Assembly: GCA_001602645.1 (NCBI GenBank)
Contig: LUYE01000041.1
Coordinates: 1-49,712, forward strand
Length of the DNA: 49,712 nucleotides
Reading direction: 5' to 3'
From: Methanosarcinales archaeon Methan_01
GTDB lineage: Archaea; Halobacteriota; Methanosarcinia; Methanotrichales; Methanotrichaceae
This document shows, one piece after another, positions 8,225 to 15,816 of the stretch (its first letter is position 1; each line of letters starts with the position of its first letter). The notes below the pieces were generated by a model. The model did not search any database, was not told the DNA's origin, and saw only the letters and a program-made list of their open reading frames with translations. Position numbers and translations under genes: made by a program.

Positions 8225-8710
8225 ATGCAGTGTGAGATATGCGGTGCAGAGGTCTCCGAAAAGCCAAAGAAGGTGGTCATCGACGGATCTGAACTGCAGG
8301 TCTGCAACAGCTGCGCCCGGTTTGGTGAGGTCGCAGACAAGTTCTCGCCCGTCCCGAGGAAGGTGATCCCCCAGGAGCGGGCCTTCAGAGCCCCCCCCAA
8401 GCCCAGGCCCCGTCGCGACGAGTTCAAGGAGATGCCGGAGATCGTCTCCGAGTACGGACGGATCGTGAAGGAGGCCCGGGAGGGGATGGGCCTCACCCCC
8501 GAGGAGCTGGGGCTGAAGATCAAGGAGAAGGCCTCCCTCATCAGGAAGATCGAGAGGCACGAGATAGTCCCCGAGGACTCGGTGAGGGTAAAGCTCGAAC
8601 GGGAGCTCGGCGTGAAGCTGACGGACAAATCGAGCGACGAGGGGTGGAAGTCGGGGAAGGGCGGCCGAGGCCTCACCCTCGGCGACATCGCCTCCATCAA
8701 GAAGAGATGA
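8225..8710 (+). CDS. Multiprotein bridging factor 1 (archaeal MBF1)
   Basis: A 161-residue protein with an N-terminal zinc ribbon (Cys3, Cys6 and a second Cys-x-x-Cys near 26-29) and a C-terminal Cro/C1-type helix-turn-helix (about 80-137, 'LGLKIKEKASLIRKIER'). This is the standard archaeal MBF1 layout; it is a transcription or translation-associated factor. The stop overlaps the ATG of the following sua5 gene (ATGA), so the two are coupled. Confidence 0.92.
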   Translation: MQCEICGAEVSEKPKKVVIDGSELQVCNSCARFGEVADKFSPVPRKVIPQERAFRAPPKPRPRRDEFKEMPEIVSEYGRIVKEAREGMGLTPEELGLKIKEKASLIRKIERHEIVPEDSVRVKLERELGVKLTDKSSDEGWKSGKGGRGLTLGDIASIKKR

Positions 8711-9288
8711 CGACGAGAGAGATCTCCAGGGCGGCGGATGTCCTGACGGGGGGCGGGACCGTCGTCTACCCGACGGAGACGGTCTACGGGATCGGGGCCT
8801 CGGTCTTCATCCCCCGAGCCGTGGAGCGGGTCTTCGAGATCAAGGGCCGCCCCCGGGGGATGCCCCTCTCCGTCGCCGTAGCCAGCTTCGAGATGATGGG
8901 GGAGATAGCCCGGATCGACGATGGTGACCTCCCCCTCCTCCGGAGGGTCCTCCCCGGCCCCATCACCTTCCTCGTTGAGAGGGGGCATAAGCTCCCCGAC
9001 CTCGTCACCGCCGGATCGGAGCTGGTGGGGATCAGGTTTCCGGACCATCCCGCGGCCCTGGAGCTGATCGCCCTCTCGGGGCCCATAACCTCCACCAGCG
9101 CGAACCTCTCGGGCCTCCCGCCCCCCGCCAGCCTCGGGGAGCTGGACGACGAGATCCGAAAGAAGGTCGACCTCGTCCTGGACGGGGGGAGGTCGATGTA
9201 CGGCCGCCCCTCGACCCTCGTCGACCTCGCCGATAGAAAGGTGATCCGGAGGGGGGCGGGGATTGAGAGGCTTGAGGGGCTCTTATGA
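8707..9288 (+). CDS. Threonylcarbamoyl-AMP synthase (Sua5/YrdC family)
   Basis: This enzyme makes L-threonylcarbamoyl-AMP from threonine, bicarbonate and ATP for the universal t6A37 tRNA modification. The nucleotide-binding 'PTETVYGIG' segment, the 'KGRPRGMPLSV' basic motif and the 'TSTSANLSG' motif are clear. At 193 residues it is a YrdC-domain-only form without the extra Sua5 domain. The start at 8707 is chosen for the ATGA overlap with mbf1; a longer frame from 8644 would lie in mbf1. Its stop overlaps the next start. Confidence 0.93.
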   Translation: MTTREISRAADVLTGGGTVVYPTETVYGIGASVFIPRAVERVFEIKGRPRGMPLSVAVASFEMMGEIARIDDGDLPLLRRVLPGPITFLVERGHKLPDLVTAGSELVGIRFPDHPAALELIALSGPITSTSANLSGLPPPASLGELDDEIRKKVDLVLDGGRSMYGRPSTLVDLADRKVIRRGAGIERLEGLL

Positions 9289-10226
9289 AAAGGGCGAGGA
9301 TCCGGGACTTCTTTGCGACCGTCGACGGCTGGATCTTCGCCGTCGTCGACTACCACCACCCCGAAGGCATCCGGTCTATGCTCCGGTACGTCCCAGACCC
9401 GAAGGGAGATAGGACCGCCGGGGGCGTTAGATATCGGAAGCTCGACTTTGAGGCCGCCTTCGAGTTCCTTCGGCGGGCGAAGCCCGATTACGTCCGGGAC
9501 GTCCACGTCGTCCCCGAGGAGGACGTACTCCGGATCTTCCGGCCAGAGGAGGAGCTGCCGGGGGCGGCGGAGAGGGATGACCGGGTCGGCGAGATCGTCG
9601 CGGTCCTCGAGGAGGGCGGGATCCCCCGGAATAAGATGGGGATCACGGGATCGATCCTGGTGGGGCTGGAGGGGCCAGGCTCCGATATAGACTTCCTCGT
9701 CTACGGCAGGGACTGGTGGAGGGCTAGAAAGGCGATCTCGGAGGCGAAACAGCGGGGTGGCAGGATAAAGGAGCTGGACGAGGCTACCTGGGAGAGGATA
9801 TACCAGAAGCGGGTCCCCGAGACGGGCCGCGACGAGTTCGTCCTCCACGAGAGGAGGAAGGGAAACCGGGGCCTCGTCGACGGGACCTACTTCGACCTCC
9901 TCTTCACCCGGGACTGGGATCAGATCGGCCCCCCCTTCCCGCCGGGGAAGAAGGCGGGCCGGCGGAAGATCGAGGGGACCGTCCTCGAGGCGGAGTTCGC
10001 CTTCGACAACCCCGCCGTATTCGAGATCGATCACCCCGAGATCCCCGAGATCCTCTGCTACACCCACACCTACGCGGGCCAGGCCCTCCGGGGGGAGAGG
10101 ATCGAGGCCTGCGGCGTCGTTGAAGAGACGGACGCCGGGAGGAGGCTGGTGGTGGGAACGACGAGGGAGGCGAGAGGAGAGTGGATCCGATCTCTGACGC
10201 TGTTGGAGACGGCCTCACCAAGATAG
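9285..10226 (+). CDS. Predicted nucleotidyltransferase (COG1665-like)
   Basis: A 313-residue archaeal protein with a pol-beta nucleotidyltransferase signature: Gly-Ser at 122-123 followed by Asp134-x-Asp136 in 'PGSDIDFLVYG'. The N-terminal 100 residues precede the catalytic core and the C-terminal part is beta-rich. The family is conserved in archaea but its substrate is not known to me. The ATG overlaps the sua5 stop (ATGA), and the 3' end overlaps the next gene, indicating a tightly packed operon of tRNA/translation-linked genes. Confidence 0.75.
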   Translation: MKRARIRDFFATVDGWIFAVVDYHHPEGIRSMLRYVPDPKGDRTAGGVRYRKLDFEAAFEFLRRAKPDYVRDVHVVPEEDVLRIFRPEEELPGAAERDDRVGEIVAVLEEGGIPRNKMGITGSILVGLEGPGSDIDFLVYGRDWWRARKAISEAKQRGGRIKELDEATWERIYQKRVPETGRDEFVLHERRKGNRGLVDGTYFDLLFTRDWDQIGPPFPPGKKAGRRKIEGTVLEAEFAFDNPAVFEIDHPEIPEILCYTHTYAGQALRGERIEACGVVEETDAGRRLVVGTTREARGEWIRSLTLLETASPR

Positions 10227-10987
10227 TGGAGGGGCTGAAGAGGGCCTGGAGGCTCGAGGTGGACGTGGCGGTCGAGATCACCGAGGAGCCCTTCGTCCTG
10301 GGAAGGACGGTCCGCGAGAGGGACGGGTACCGGATATACATCTCCGAGGCGGAGCCCTACCCCCTCCTCCACGAGTTCTACCACGTCCTCTTCGAGGAGA
10401 AGGTGATGAAGCGGCACATAGGCTCTCCTTGCGACTTCTGCTCGAAGATCGTCCTGGAGATGACGAACCTCCTCGTCGATCTGGGGATAGAGAGGATAAT
10501 TTGCAGGACCGACCCGGAGATATTCCCCTCATACTTTCCGACGGCCAGGGAGAACCTCGACCGGATCGCGAGGTGCGGAGTCCTATCCTTCGACCCCACC
10601 AGGACCGTTGCCTACAACCTCTACCTAGAGACGGCGATGAGAGAGCTGTACCCGGAGCTCCGGCGCGAGTACGACTTCTGGGAGAGGATCGTCCTCTCCG
10701 ATCGGCTGAGGGCGGGGGTCGAGGCCGCCCTGGCGACGGCGGTGGAGTTCGTCCGGGAGAGGCCCTCCGCCTGGCGGGAGATCTCCGCTGCCGCCGTGGA
10801 CCTCTCCTGGCCGATCTTCGGGGCGGACGTGATGATCCTGGAGTCTAAAGAGGAGTTTCGGATAGTCTGCACCACCGACCACGACGAGGCGAGGGGGAAG
10901 GTCTCGGAGATGATCGATTGCCTGAAGGCCCTCTCCCGGAGCTGGCCTCCCAGAGACCGGCCGGACGGAGAGGTAGTTAAGGGTTGA
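10181..10987 (+). CDS. Conserved hypothetical protein with HExxH zinc-peptidase-like motif
   Basis: A 268-residue protein carrying His64-Glu65-Phe-Tyr-His68, an HExxH zinc-protease-like motif, in 'PLLHEFYHVLF'. The rest is mainly helical with no membrane segment. The start is GTG at 10181, preceded by a GAGGCGAGAGGAG ribosome-binding stretch, giving a 46-bp overlap with the nucleotidyltransferase gene. Another GTG at 10226 overlaps the upstream stop codon and is an alternative. Peptidase activity is only inferred from the motif. Confidence 0.65.
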   Translation: MDPISDAVGDGLTKIVEGLKRAWRLEVDVAVEITEEPFVLGRTVRERDGYRIYISEAEPYPLLHEFYHVLFEEKVMKRHIGSPCDFCSKIVLEMTNLLVDLGIERIICRTDPEIFPSYFPTARENLDRIARCGVLSFDPTRTVAYNLYLETAMRELYPELRREYDFWERIVLSDRLRAGVEAALATAVEFVRERPSAWREISAAAVDLSWPIFGADVMILESKEEFRIVCTTDHDEARGKVSEMIDCLKALSRSWPPRDRPDGEVVKG

Positions 10988-11039
10988 GTTACAGAGATGG
11001 GAGAATCTGACGCTTCCAGAAGCATTAGAGAGGTTCAAC

Positions 11040-12575
11040 ATGTTATTCGAGGTCAACCCCTTCGACATAGAGATAGGACAGTACAAGGTGATGCTCAACC
11101 TGGCAGACGCCAGAGATCTGGGGATGAACGCCGGCGATCGGGTCCGAGTGAAGGCGAAAGGGGCGTCGATCACCGCGATCCTCGACGTCACCACCCAGAT
11201 GGTGGAGCCGGGGAAGGTCGGGATCTTCACCGAGGCCCATCGGAGGGTCGGGGAGGCGAGGGAGGTGGACGTCGCCCCGGCGCCTAAGCCCGCCTCCATC
11301 AGCTACATCAAGAGGATCATGGACCACGAGAGGCTCACCGAGGACCAGATCAGGACGATCGTCCAGGACATCGTCGACAACAACCTGAGCGACGTCGAGA
11401 TCTCCGCCTACCTCACCACCCTCTACATAAGAAACTTCGACTCCCAAGAGACGGAGTGGCTGACGAGGGCGATGATCGATACCGGGGAGCGGATCCACTT
11501 CGACACCCACCCCGTCGTCGACAAGCACAGCATAGGGGGAGTCCCCGGAAACAAGGTCTCCCTCCTGGTGGTGCCGATCGTGGCGGCTGCAGGGCTTCTC
11601 ATCCCCAAGACCAGCTCCCGGGCGATCACCGGGGCGGGGGGGACCTCGGACCTGATGGAGATCCTCGCCCCCGTCGAGTTCTCCGCCGACGAGATCAAGG
11701 AGATCGCAGAGAACGTCGGAGGCATCCTCGCCTGGGGCGGGGCGACGAACATCGCCCCCGCCGACGACAGGCTGATCAAGGCCGAGTACGCCCTCACCAT
11801 CGACCCCTACAGCCAGATGCTGGCGTCGATCATGTCAAAGAAGGGGGCGGTCGGCGCCGACTCGGTGGTGATGGACATGCCGGTGGGACCAGGGACGAAG
11901 CTTCCGACGGTGGACGCGGGCCGGTCGATGGCCAAAGACCTCATCGATCTCGGGGACCGATTGGGGATCAGGGTCGAGTGCGCCATGACCTTCGGCGGCT
12001 CGCCGGTCGGCAGGACGGTGGGCCCCGCCCTGGAGGTGAAGGAGGCCCTCACGATGCTCGAGAGCGGCCAGGGGCCCAACAGCCTCCGAGAGAAGAGCCT
12101 GTCTCTCGCAGGGGTCCTCCTGGAGATCGGATGCTCCGCCGGGATGGGCTGCGTCGCCGCCCGGGGCGAGGGGAAGGCGATGGCCGAGAGGATCCTCGCC
12201 AGCGGCAAGGCCCACCAGAAGATGATGGAGATCATAGAGGCCCAAGGGGGAGACCCCACCATCAAGAGCAGCGACATCGAGATCGGTGAGTGCAGTCGCG
12301 ACATCCTGGCCCCGACGACCGGCTATGTCATCTCCTTCAACAACAAGAGGATCGTCGAGATCGCGAGGAACGCCGGGGCTCCCGCCGACAAGCAGGCAGG
12401 GGTACGGATCCACAAGAAGATGGGAGAGGTCGTGAAGAAGGGAGAGCCGCTATTCACCATCTACTCGAGCAAGGACTGGGAGGTCGAGCGGGCCTCCAAC
12501 GACGCCCTCCGGGAGATGCCGATCGTCGTCGAGGGGATGCTCCTCGAGAGGTATCCGAGGTACTCCCAGATCTAG
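11040..12575 (+). CDS. deoA: AMP phosphorylase
   Basis: A 511-residue archaeal member of the thymidine phosphorylase family. It phosphorolyses AMP (and other NMPs) to free base and ribose 1,5-bisphosphate, which enters the pathway via ribose-1,5-bisphosphate isomerase and type III RuBisCO. An N-terminal archaea-specific beta domain (about 1-85) precedes the phosphorylase core. 'KHSIGGVPGNKVSL' is the glycine-rich phosphate loop and 'KTSSRAITGAGGTSD' the following signature. A GAGAGG ribosome-binding site precedes the ATG. Neither RuBisCO nor the isomerase is in this window. Confidence 0.93.
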   Translation: MLFEVNPFDIEIGQYKVMLNLADARDLGMNAGDRVRVKAKGASITAILDVTTQMVEPGKVGIFTEAHRRVGEAREVDVAPAPKPASISYIKRIMDHERLTEDQIRTIVQDIVDNNLSDVEISAYLTTLYIRNFDSQETEWLTRAMIDTGERIHFDTHPVVDKHSIGGVPGNKVSLLVVPIVAAAGLLIPKTSSRAITGAGGTSDLMEILAPVEFSADEIKEIAENVGGILAWGGATNIAPADDRLIKAEYALTIDPYSQMLASIMSKKGAVGADSVVMDMPVGPGTKLPTVDAGRSMAKDLIDLGDRLGIRVECAMTFGGSPVGRTVGPALEVKEALTMLESGQGPNSLREKSLSLAGVLLEIGCSAGMGCVAARGEGKAMAERILASGKAHQKMMEIIEAQGGDPTIKSSDIEIGECSRDILAPTTGYVISFNNKRIVEIARNAGAPADKQAGVRIHKKMGEVVKKGEPLFTIYSSKDWEVERASNDALREMPIVVEGMLLERYPRYSQI

Positions 12576-12592
12576 AGCCTCGAGGAGGAACG

Positions 12593-12600
12593 TTTTATAA
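12593..12600 (+). promoter_or_regulatory. TATA box of the deacetylase-fold gene
   Basis: TTTTATAA centred about 29 nt before the ATG at 12625. The transcript would therefore begin at or within a few bases of the start codon, suggesting a leaderless or nearly leaderless mRNA for the next gene. Confidence 0.6.
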
Positions 12601-12624
12601 GGGCTGCGGAAAGACCGGGAAGCC

Positions 12625-13473
12625 ATGTTGGTCTCCGTCATATATCACGAGGATTTCGGGTCGAAGGGGCACAGCGTCTTGAAGCACCGGATCAAGCCCT
12701 CCTTTGAGGCCCTGAAGAGGTCGGGGCTTCTGGAAGGCTCCGACGTCCAGGTCTTCGAGGCCGAGCCCGCCCCCCTCTCCCTCGTCGAGAGGGTCCACGC
12801 GCCGGAGCACATGGAGAGGATGAGGACCGAGCCCTCCGAGAGGATGTACTACGACGTCGCCCTCCTCTCGGCGGGTTCCGTCCTCAAGGCCTCGGAGATG
12901 GTGGCGAGGGAGGAGGCCGAGAACGCCTTCGCCTACACCGGGACCGCCGGCCACCACGCGAGCCGCGGAAGCTGCTGGGGGTTCTGCTACTTCAACGACG
13001 TCGCCATATCGATCCTGAGGCTCCGAGAGATGGGCATGGAGAGGTTTCTGATCGTCGACGTCGACCCCCACTTCGGCGATGGGACGAGGAACTTCTTCGG
13101 CGGCGACCCGAACGTCTACCACATAAACTTCAACCACCAGCAGAGCTCCAACTTCGACGGCGAGCTGAACAACTACGACATCGGGATCGGCTTCGACGCC
13201 GATGACGAGCAGTTTTTGAGGGAGCTGGGGAGCGCCATGGAGATGGCGAAGGACTTCGACTTTGAGATCTGCTTCGTAGTATTCGGCCACGACTCCCACG
13301 CCGACGACTACGGCGGCTTCGAGCTGACAATTGCCGCCTACCCCAAGATGGCCCGGATCATTAAGGAGGCCGTCGGCGATAGAGGGATCGTCTTCGTCCT
13401 CAGCGGCGGGTCGGTCCCGGAGGTGGCCTCAAAGGCGATCCCCGAGGTGATCGCCGTCCTGGCGGGTAGGTGA
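12625..13473 (+). CDS. Histone deacetylase superfamily protein
   Basis: A 282-residue arginase/deacetylase-fold protein. The Gly-His-His-Ala active-site segment, the 'CYFNDVAIS' stretch and the metal-ligand motif Asp-Val-Asp-Pro-His-Phe-Gly-Asp-Gly-Thr are present. The third ligand Asp lies in 'FGHDSHADDYGG'. Members deacetylate acetyl-lysine, acetylpolyamines or small amides; the substrate here cannot be told. The Gly-Gly-Gly-Tyr segment that carries the catalytic Tyr is replaced by Ser-Gly-Gly-Ser-Val, so activity may differ from classic enzymes. Followed 4 bp later by the DUF89 gene. Confidence 0.88.
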   Translation: MLVSVIYHEDFGSKGHSVLKHRIKPSFEALKRSGLLEGSDVQVFEAEPAPLSLVERVHAPEHMERMRTEPSERMYYDVALLSAGSVLKASEMVAREEAENAFAYTGTAGHHASRGSCWGFCYFNDVAISILRLREMGMERFLIVDVDPHFGDGTRNFFGGDPNVYHINFNHQQSSNFDGELNNYDIGIGFDADDEQFLRELGSAMEMAKDFDFEICFVVFGHDSHADDYGGFELTIAAYPKMARIIKEAVGDRGIVFVLSGGSVPEVASKAIPEVIAVLAGR

Positions 13474-13477
13474 CGCC

Positions 13478-14335
13478 ATGAAGATGGCCTCGAACTGCTA
13501 CAGCTGCATCCTCGACCGGGCCAAGTTCGAGGGCGACCTCCTCTTCTCCGACGATCGGGATAAGAGAGAGGCGATGGAGGAGCTCCTCGACTTCATGGCC
13601 CACCACAAGGGGGCGGTCCCCTCGGCGGTGGGGACCGAGCGGGAGCGGATCATGAAGAGGAGGAGCAGAAACCCCGACCCCTATCGAGAGATGAAGGCCG
13701 AGAGCAACCAAGCGGCCGCAGCGCTCCTTCCCCGGGCGGAGCAGTTTTACGTGGAGGCGGAAGACAGAATGGAGGCGCTGATCCGGATAGCCGCCGCCGG
13801 AAACTCCATGGAGTGGGGGGTGAAAGGGCACGACTTCGACGTCGAATCCTTCGAGGAGGCCTTCCTCGATACCCTGGAAGAGAACTTTGACGGCGATCTG
13901 GAGGAGGCCCGCCGGAGGATCTGCCTCTTCGACAAGATCCTCTACCTCACCGACAACGCCGGGGAGATCGTCTTCGACCTCTTCGTCATCGATAGGCTAT
14001 CGGAGATGGGAAAGGACGTCGTCATCGGGCCGAAGACCGAGCCCATATTAAACGACGTCACCTTCGATGAGCTCTTGTCGATGACATCCCACCCCTTAGA
14101 GCCGACGGGGCCCGTCATCGGCCTATCCCTGGAGGAGGCGAGGCCCCAGCTCCTCGGCCTCCTCAGGGACGGGAGGTACCTCGTCATCGCCAAGGGGATG
14201 GGCAACTTCGAGACGATGACCGAGTTTGACGATATGCTGAAGGGCAGGCTGATCTACGTCATGAGGGCCAAGTGCGAGCCCGTCTCCATGGCCCTGGGGG
14301 TCCCCCGGGAGAGCCTGGTGGTGAGGACGGTCTAG
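13478..14335 (+). CDS. DUF89 / damage-control phosphatase family protein
   Basis: A 285-residue protein with the DUF89 signatures: Cys-x-x-Cys at the N-terminus ('NCYSCILDRAKFE'), 'AAGNSMEWGV', and the catalytic 'LTDNAGEIVFD' segment. Family members are metal-dependent phosphatases acting on damaged or unwanted phosphometabolites. The start follows the deacetylase-fold stop by 4 bp, implying co-transcription. A second in-frame ATG two codons later is an alternative start. Confidence 0.85.
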   Translation: MKMASNCYSCILDRAKFEGDLLFSDDRDKREAMEELLDFMAHHKGAVPSAVGTERERIMKRRSRNPDPYREMKAESNQAAAALLPRAEQFYVEAEDRMEALIRIAAAGNSMEWGVKGHDFDVESFEEAFLDTLEENFDGDLEEARRRICLFDKILYLTDNAGEIVFDLFVIDRLSEMGKDVVIGPKTEPILNDVTFDELLSMTSHPLEPTGPVIGLSLEEARPQLLGLLRDGRYLVIAKGMGNFETMTEFDDMLKGRLIYVMRAKCEPVSMALGVPRESLVVRTV

Positions 14336-14350
14336 AGGGGGCCCATCCCA

Positions 14351-15043
14351 TCATGCGTACCCCGCATGAGAGTCCTCCTCCCGATGGCGGGGGCTCCGCG
14401 GCCCATCCTCCTCGTCCTCCTGAAGGCTCCAGCCGAGGATCTCCGTCGAGACGTCCAGGCCCAATAGGTCGCTGGCGGCCCCGATCAGGTTTTCTGCTGC
14501 GGCGAGGTCGACGGCCCGCTCACCGTCGGTCTTCCCCATAAGGCAGATGCCCCGGATCCCGTAGGAGGGGCAGAGGCCGACGAGTATCCCGTTGAGGCCG
14601 CCGACGATCCCGTCTCGAAGGAGGGCGATGCCGCCCTCTTCCAGGGCCAGGGCGAGGTCGGGGTCCGTAGCCACTCCGAAGACCTTCTCCTCAGAGCTTC
14701 CGACGTAGGCGGCGAGGGTGATCAGGTCAGTAACCTCGTAGGCGGCGAGGGCCTTCAGGATCTCTCCTGCCAGGTTGTACATGTGGGGTGGCTTGAGAGG
14801 CTGGGCGTCCCCGCAGAGGATTATGAGGTCGTCTCTCCCCTCCGGGGCCTTCAGCTCCACCTGGAGGGCCCTCGCCAACCCCTCCTGGACGGGGGCCTCG
14901 GGGGGGAAGCCGGTGGAGACCATCAGCTGGAAGGTGATCGACTCCAGGGCGACGGCTATGTAATCCGCCGCCACCTTCCCGACGCTCCCGATGCCGGGCA
15001 TGCCTCCGATGCAGACGCAGGGACCGAAGATCTTATGGGACAT
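14351..15043 (-). CDS. PAC2 family (proteasome-assembly-chaperone-like) protein
   Basis: A 230-residue archaeal PAC2-domain protein (COG2047-like): glycine-rich N-terminus 'GGMPGIGSVGKVAADYI', 'DDLIILCGDAQP' strand and 'YGIRGICLMGKT' region. The C-terminal 30 residues are charged and probably disordered. PAC2 proteins are related to eukaryotic proteasome assembly chaperones, but the archaeal role is not settled. It starts 23 bp after the stop of the secreted protein gene upstream and converges with DUF89. Confidence 0.85.
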   Translation of the reverse strand: MSHKIFGPCVCIGGMPGIGSVGKVAADYIAVALESITFQLMVSTGFPPEAPVQEGLARALQVELKAPEGRDDLIILCGDAQPLKPPHMYNLAGEILKALAAYEVTDLITLAAYVGSSEEKVFGVATDPDLALALEEGGIALLRDGIVGGLNGILVGLCPSYGIRGICLMGKTDGERAVDLAAAENLIGAASDLLGLDVSTEILGWSLQEDEEDGPRSPRHREEDSHAGYA

Positions 15044-15066
15044 GATCTAAACCGGCCGAGGATCTC

Positions 15067-15648
15067 TCAGCGGCCTGCGGCCCTTATGATCCAGTTCACC
15101 GGTATAAGCTCCTCCGAGTTCTTCGTCCCGACCTCCGCAGGGATTAGCTCCCCCGTCATCATATCGTAGAAGAACGAGTTGCCCTCGACTTTGTTCCAGT
15201 CCAGCCCTATGTCCACCGCTCCTCGGTCGTAGAAGCAGACGTAGAAGTCGCCGTTCATCGGCAACGAGGGGACTTCGATCACACCCATTCCCGGCATCCC
15301 CGAGAAGGTGAAATAGGGCAGCTGCGAATCTGTGAACCTATAGAGGAGTCGGAGGTTCTCGTCCCGGATCTCCATGCATATCATCCTCTCATCCGGAAGG
15401 GTCCCGTTCTCCTCATACCCGTCCCACCCCAGGATCTGGACGGAGTCGAGGATCCATCCCGTCTTCGGCGGAGTGAACTTCACCGCTTCCGCTACTCCGA
15501 GAAATCCCGATGAGTAAAGGGCGGAGATGTTCACCGTCGTCTCATTTCCGCTGTCCTGGATCAGCATCTCTTCGGCCATGGATGAGCCGACTGAGGCGAT
15601 GGTCGCAAAGCAGGTCAGGGATACGAAGATTAAGATCGTCTTCTTCAA
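15067..15648 (-). CDS. Secreted hypothetical protein
   Basis: A 193-residue protein with a clear signal peptide: Lys-Lys, hydrophobic core to about residue 22, Ala-x-Ala-like site near 'SSMAEE'. The mature part is beta-rich with an Asp/Glu bias and no motif that I recognise. Transcribed from a TATA box inside a palindrome at 15707-15726, and probably co-transcribed with the PAC2 gene. Confidence 0.7.
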   Translation of the reverse strand: MKKTILIFVSLTCFATIASVGSSMAEEMLIQDSGNETTVNISALYSSGFLGVAEAVKFTPPKTGWILDSVQILGWDGYEENGTLPDERMICMEIRDENLRLLYRFTDSQLPYFTFSGMPGMGVIEVPSLPMNGDFYVCFYDRGAVDIGLDWNKVEGNSFFYDMMTGELIPAEVGTKNSEELIPVNWIIRAAGR

Positions 15649-15706
15649 AGGATCACCATCCTCATCTTGATCGCTGAATATATAGGTGATGCCAGGCCGA
15701 TGAAGA

Positions 15707-15726
15707 TTTTATATGTTCATATAAAA
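15707..15726 (-). promoter_or_regulatory. TATA box embedded in a perfect palindrome
   Basis: TTTTATATG and CATATAAAA form a 9-bp inverted repeat with a 2-nt spacer. The minus-strand copy sits about 70 nt before the start of the secreted protein gene, the right place for a TATA box with a leader of about 45 nt. A dimeric regulator bound here would cover the TATA box. The symmetry may also be a by-product of AT-rich sequence. The rest of 15727-15816 has no gene. Confidence 0.5.
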
Positions 15727-15816
15727 CTAAAGCGTCGGCTGGCCGGAGGGGTGGGGGGCAAGAGGCGAGGGACCTCGCCTCCGCCCCATCCCCCCTCTTC
15801 GCCCCAAACCGCTCCT

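Noticed and set aside
6912-8366. A 484-codon plus-strand open frame opposite pan and the start of mbf1.
   Set aside because: It is antisense to the clear pan gene; the Leu/Glu/Pro/His-rich, motif-free translation is typical of a GC-rich shadow frame.
8784-10067. A 427-codon minus-strand frame opposite sua5 and the nucleotidyltransferase gene.
   Set aside because: The opposite strand carries two recognised proteins with proper overlaps; this frame is low-complexity and has no motif.
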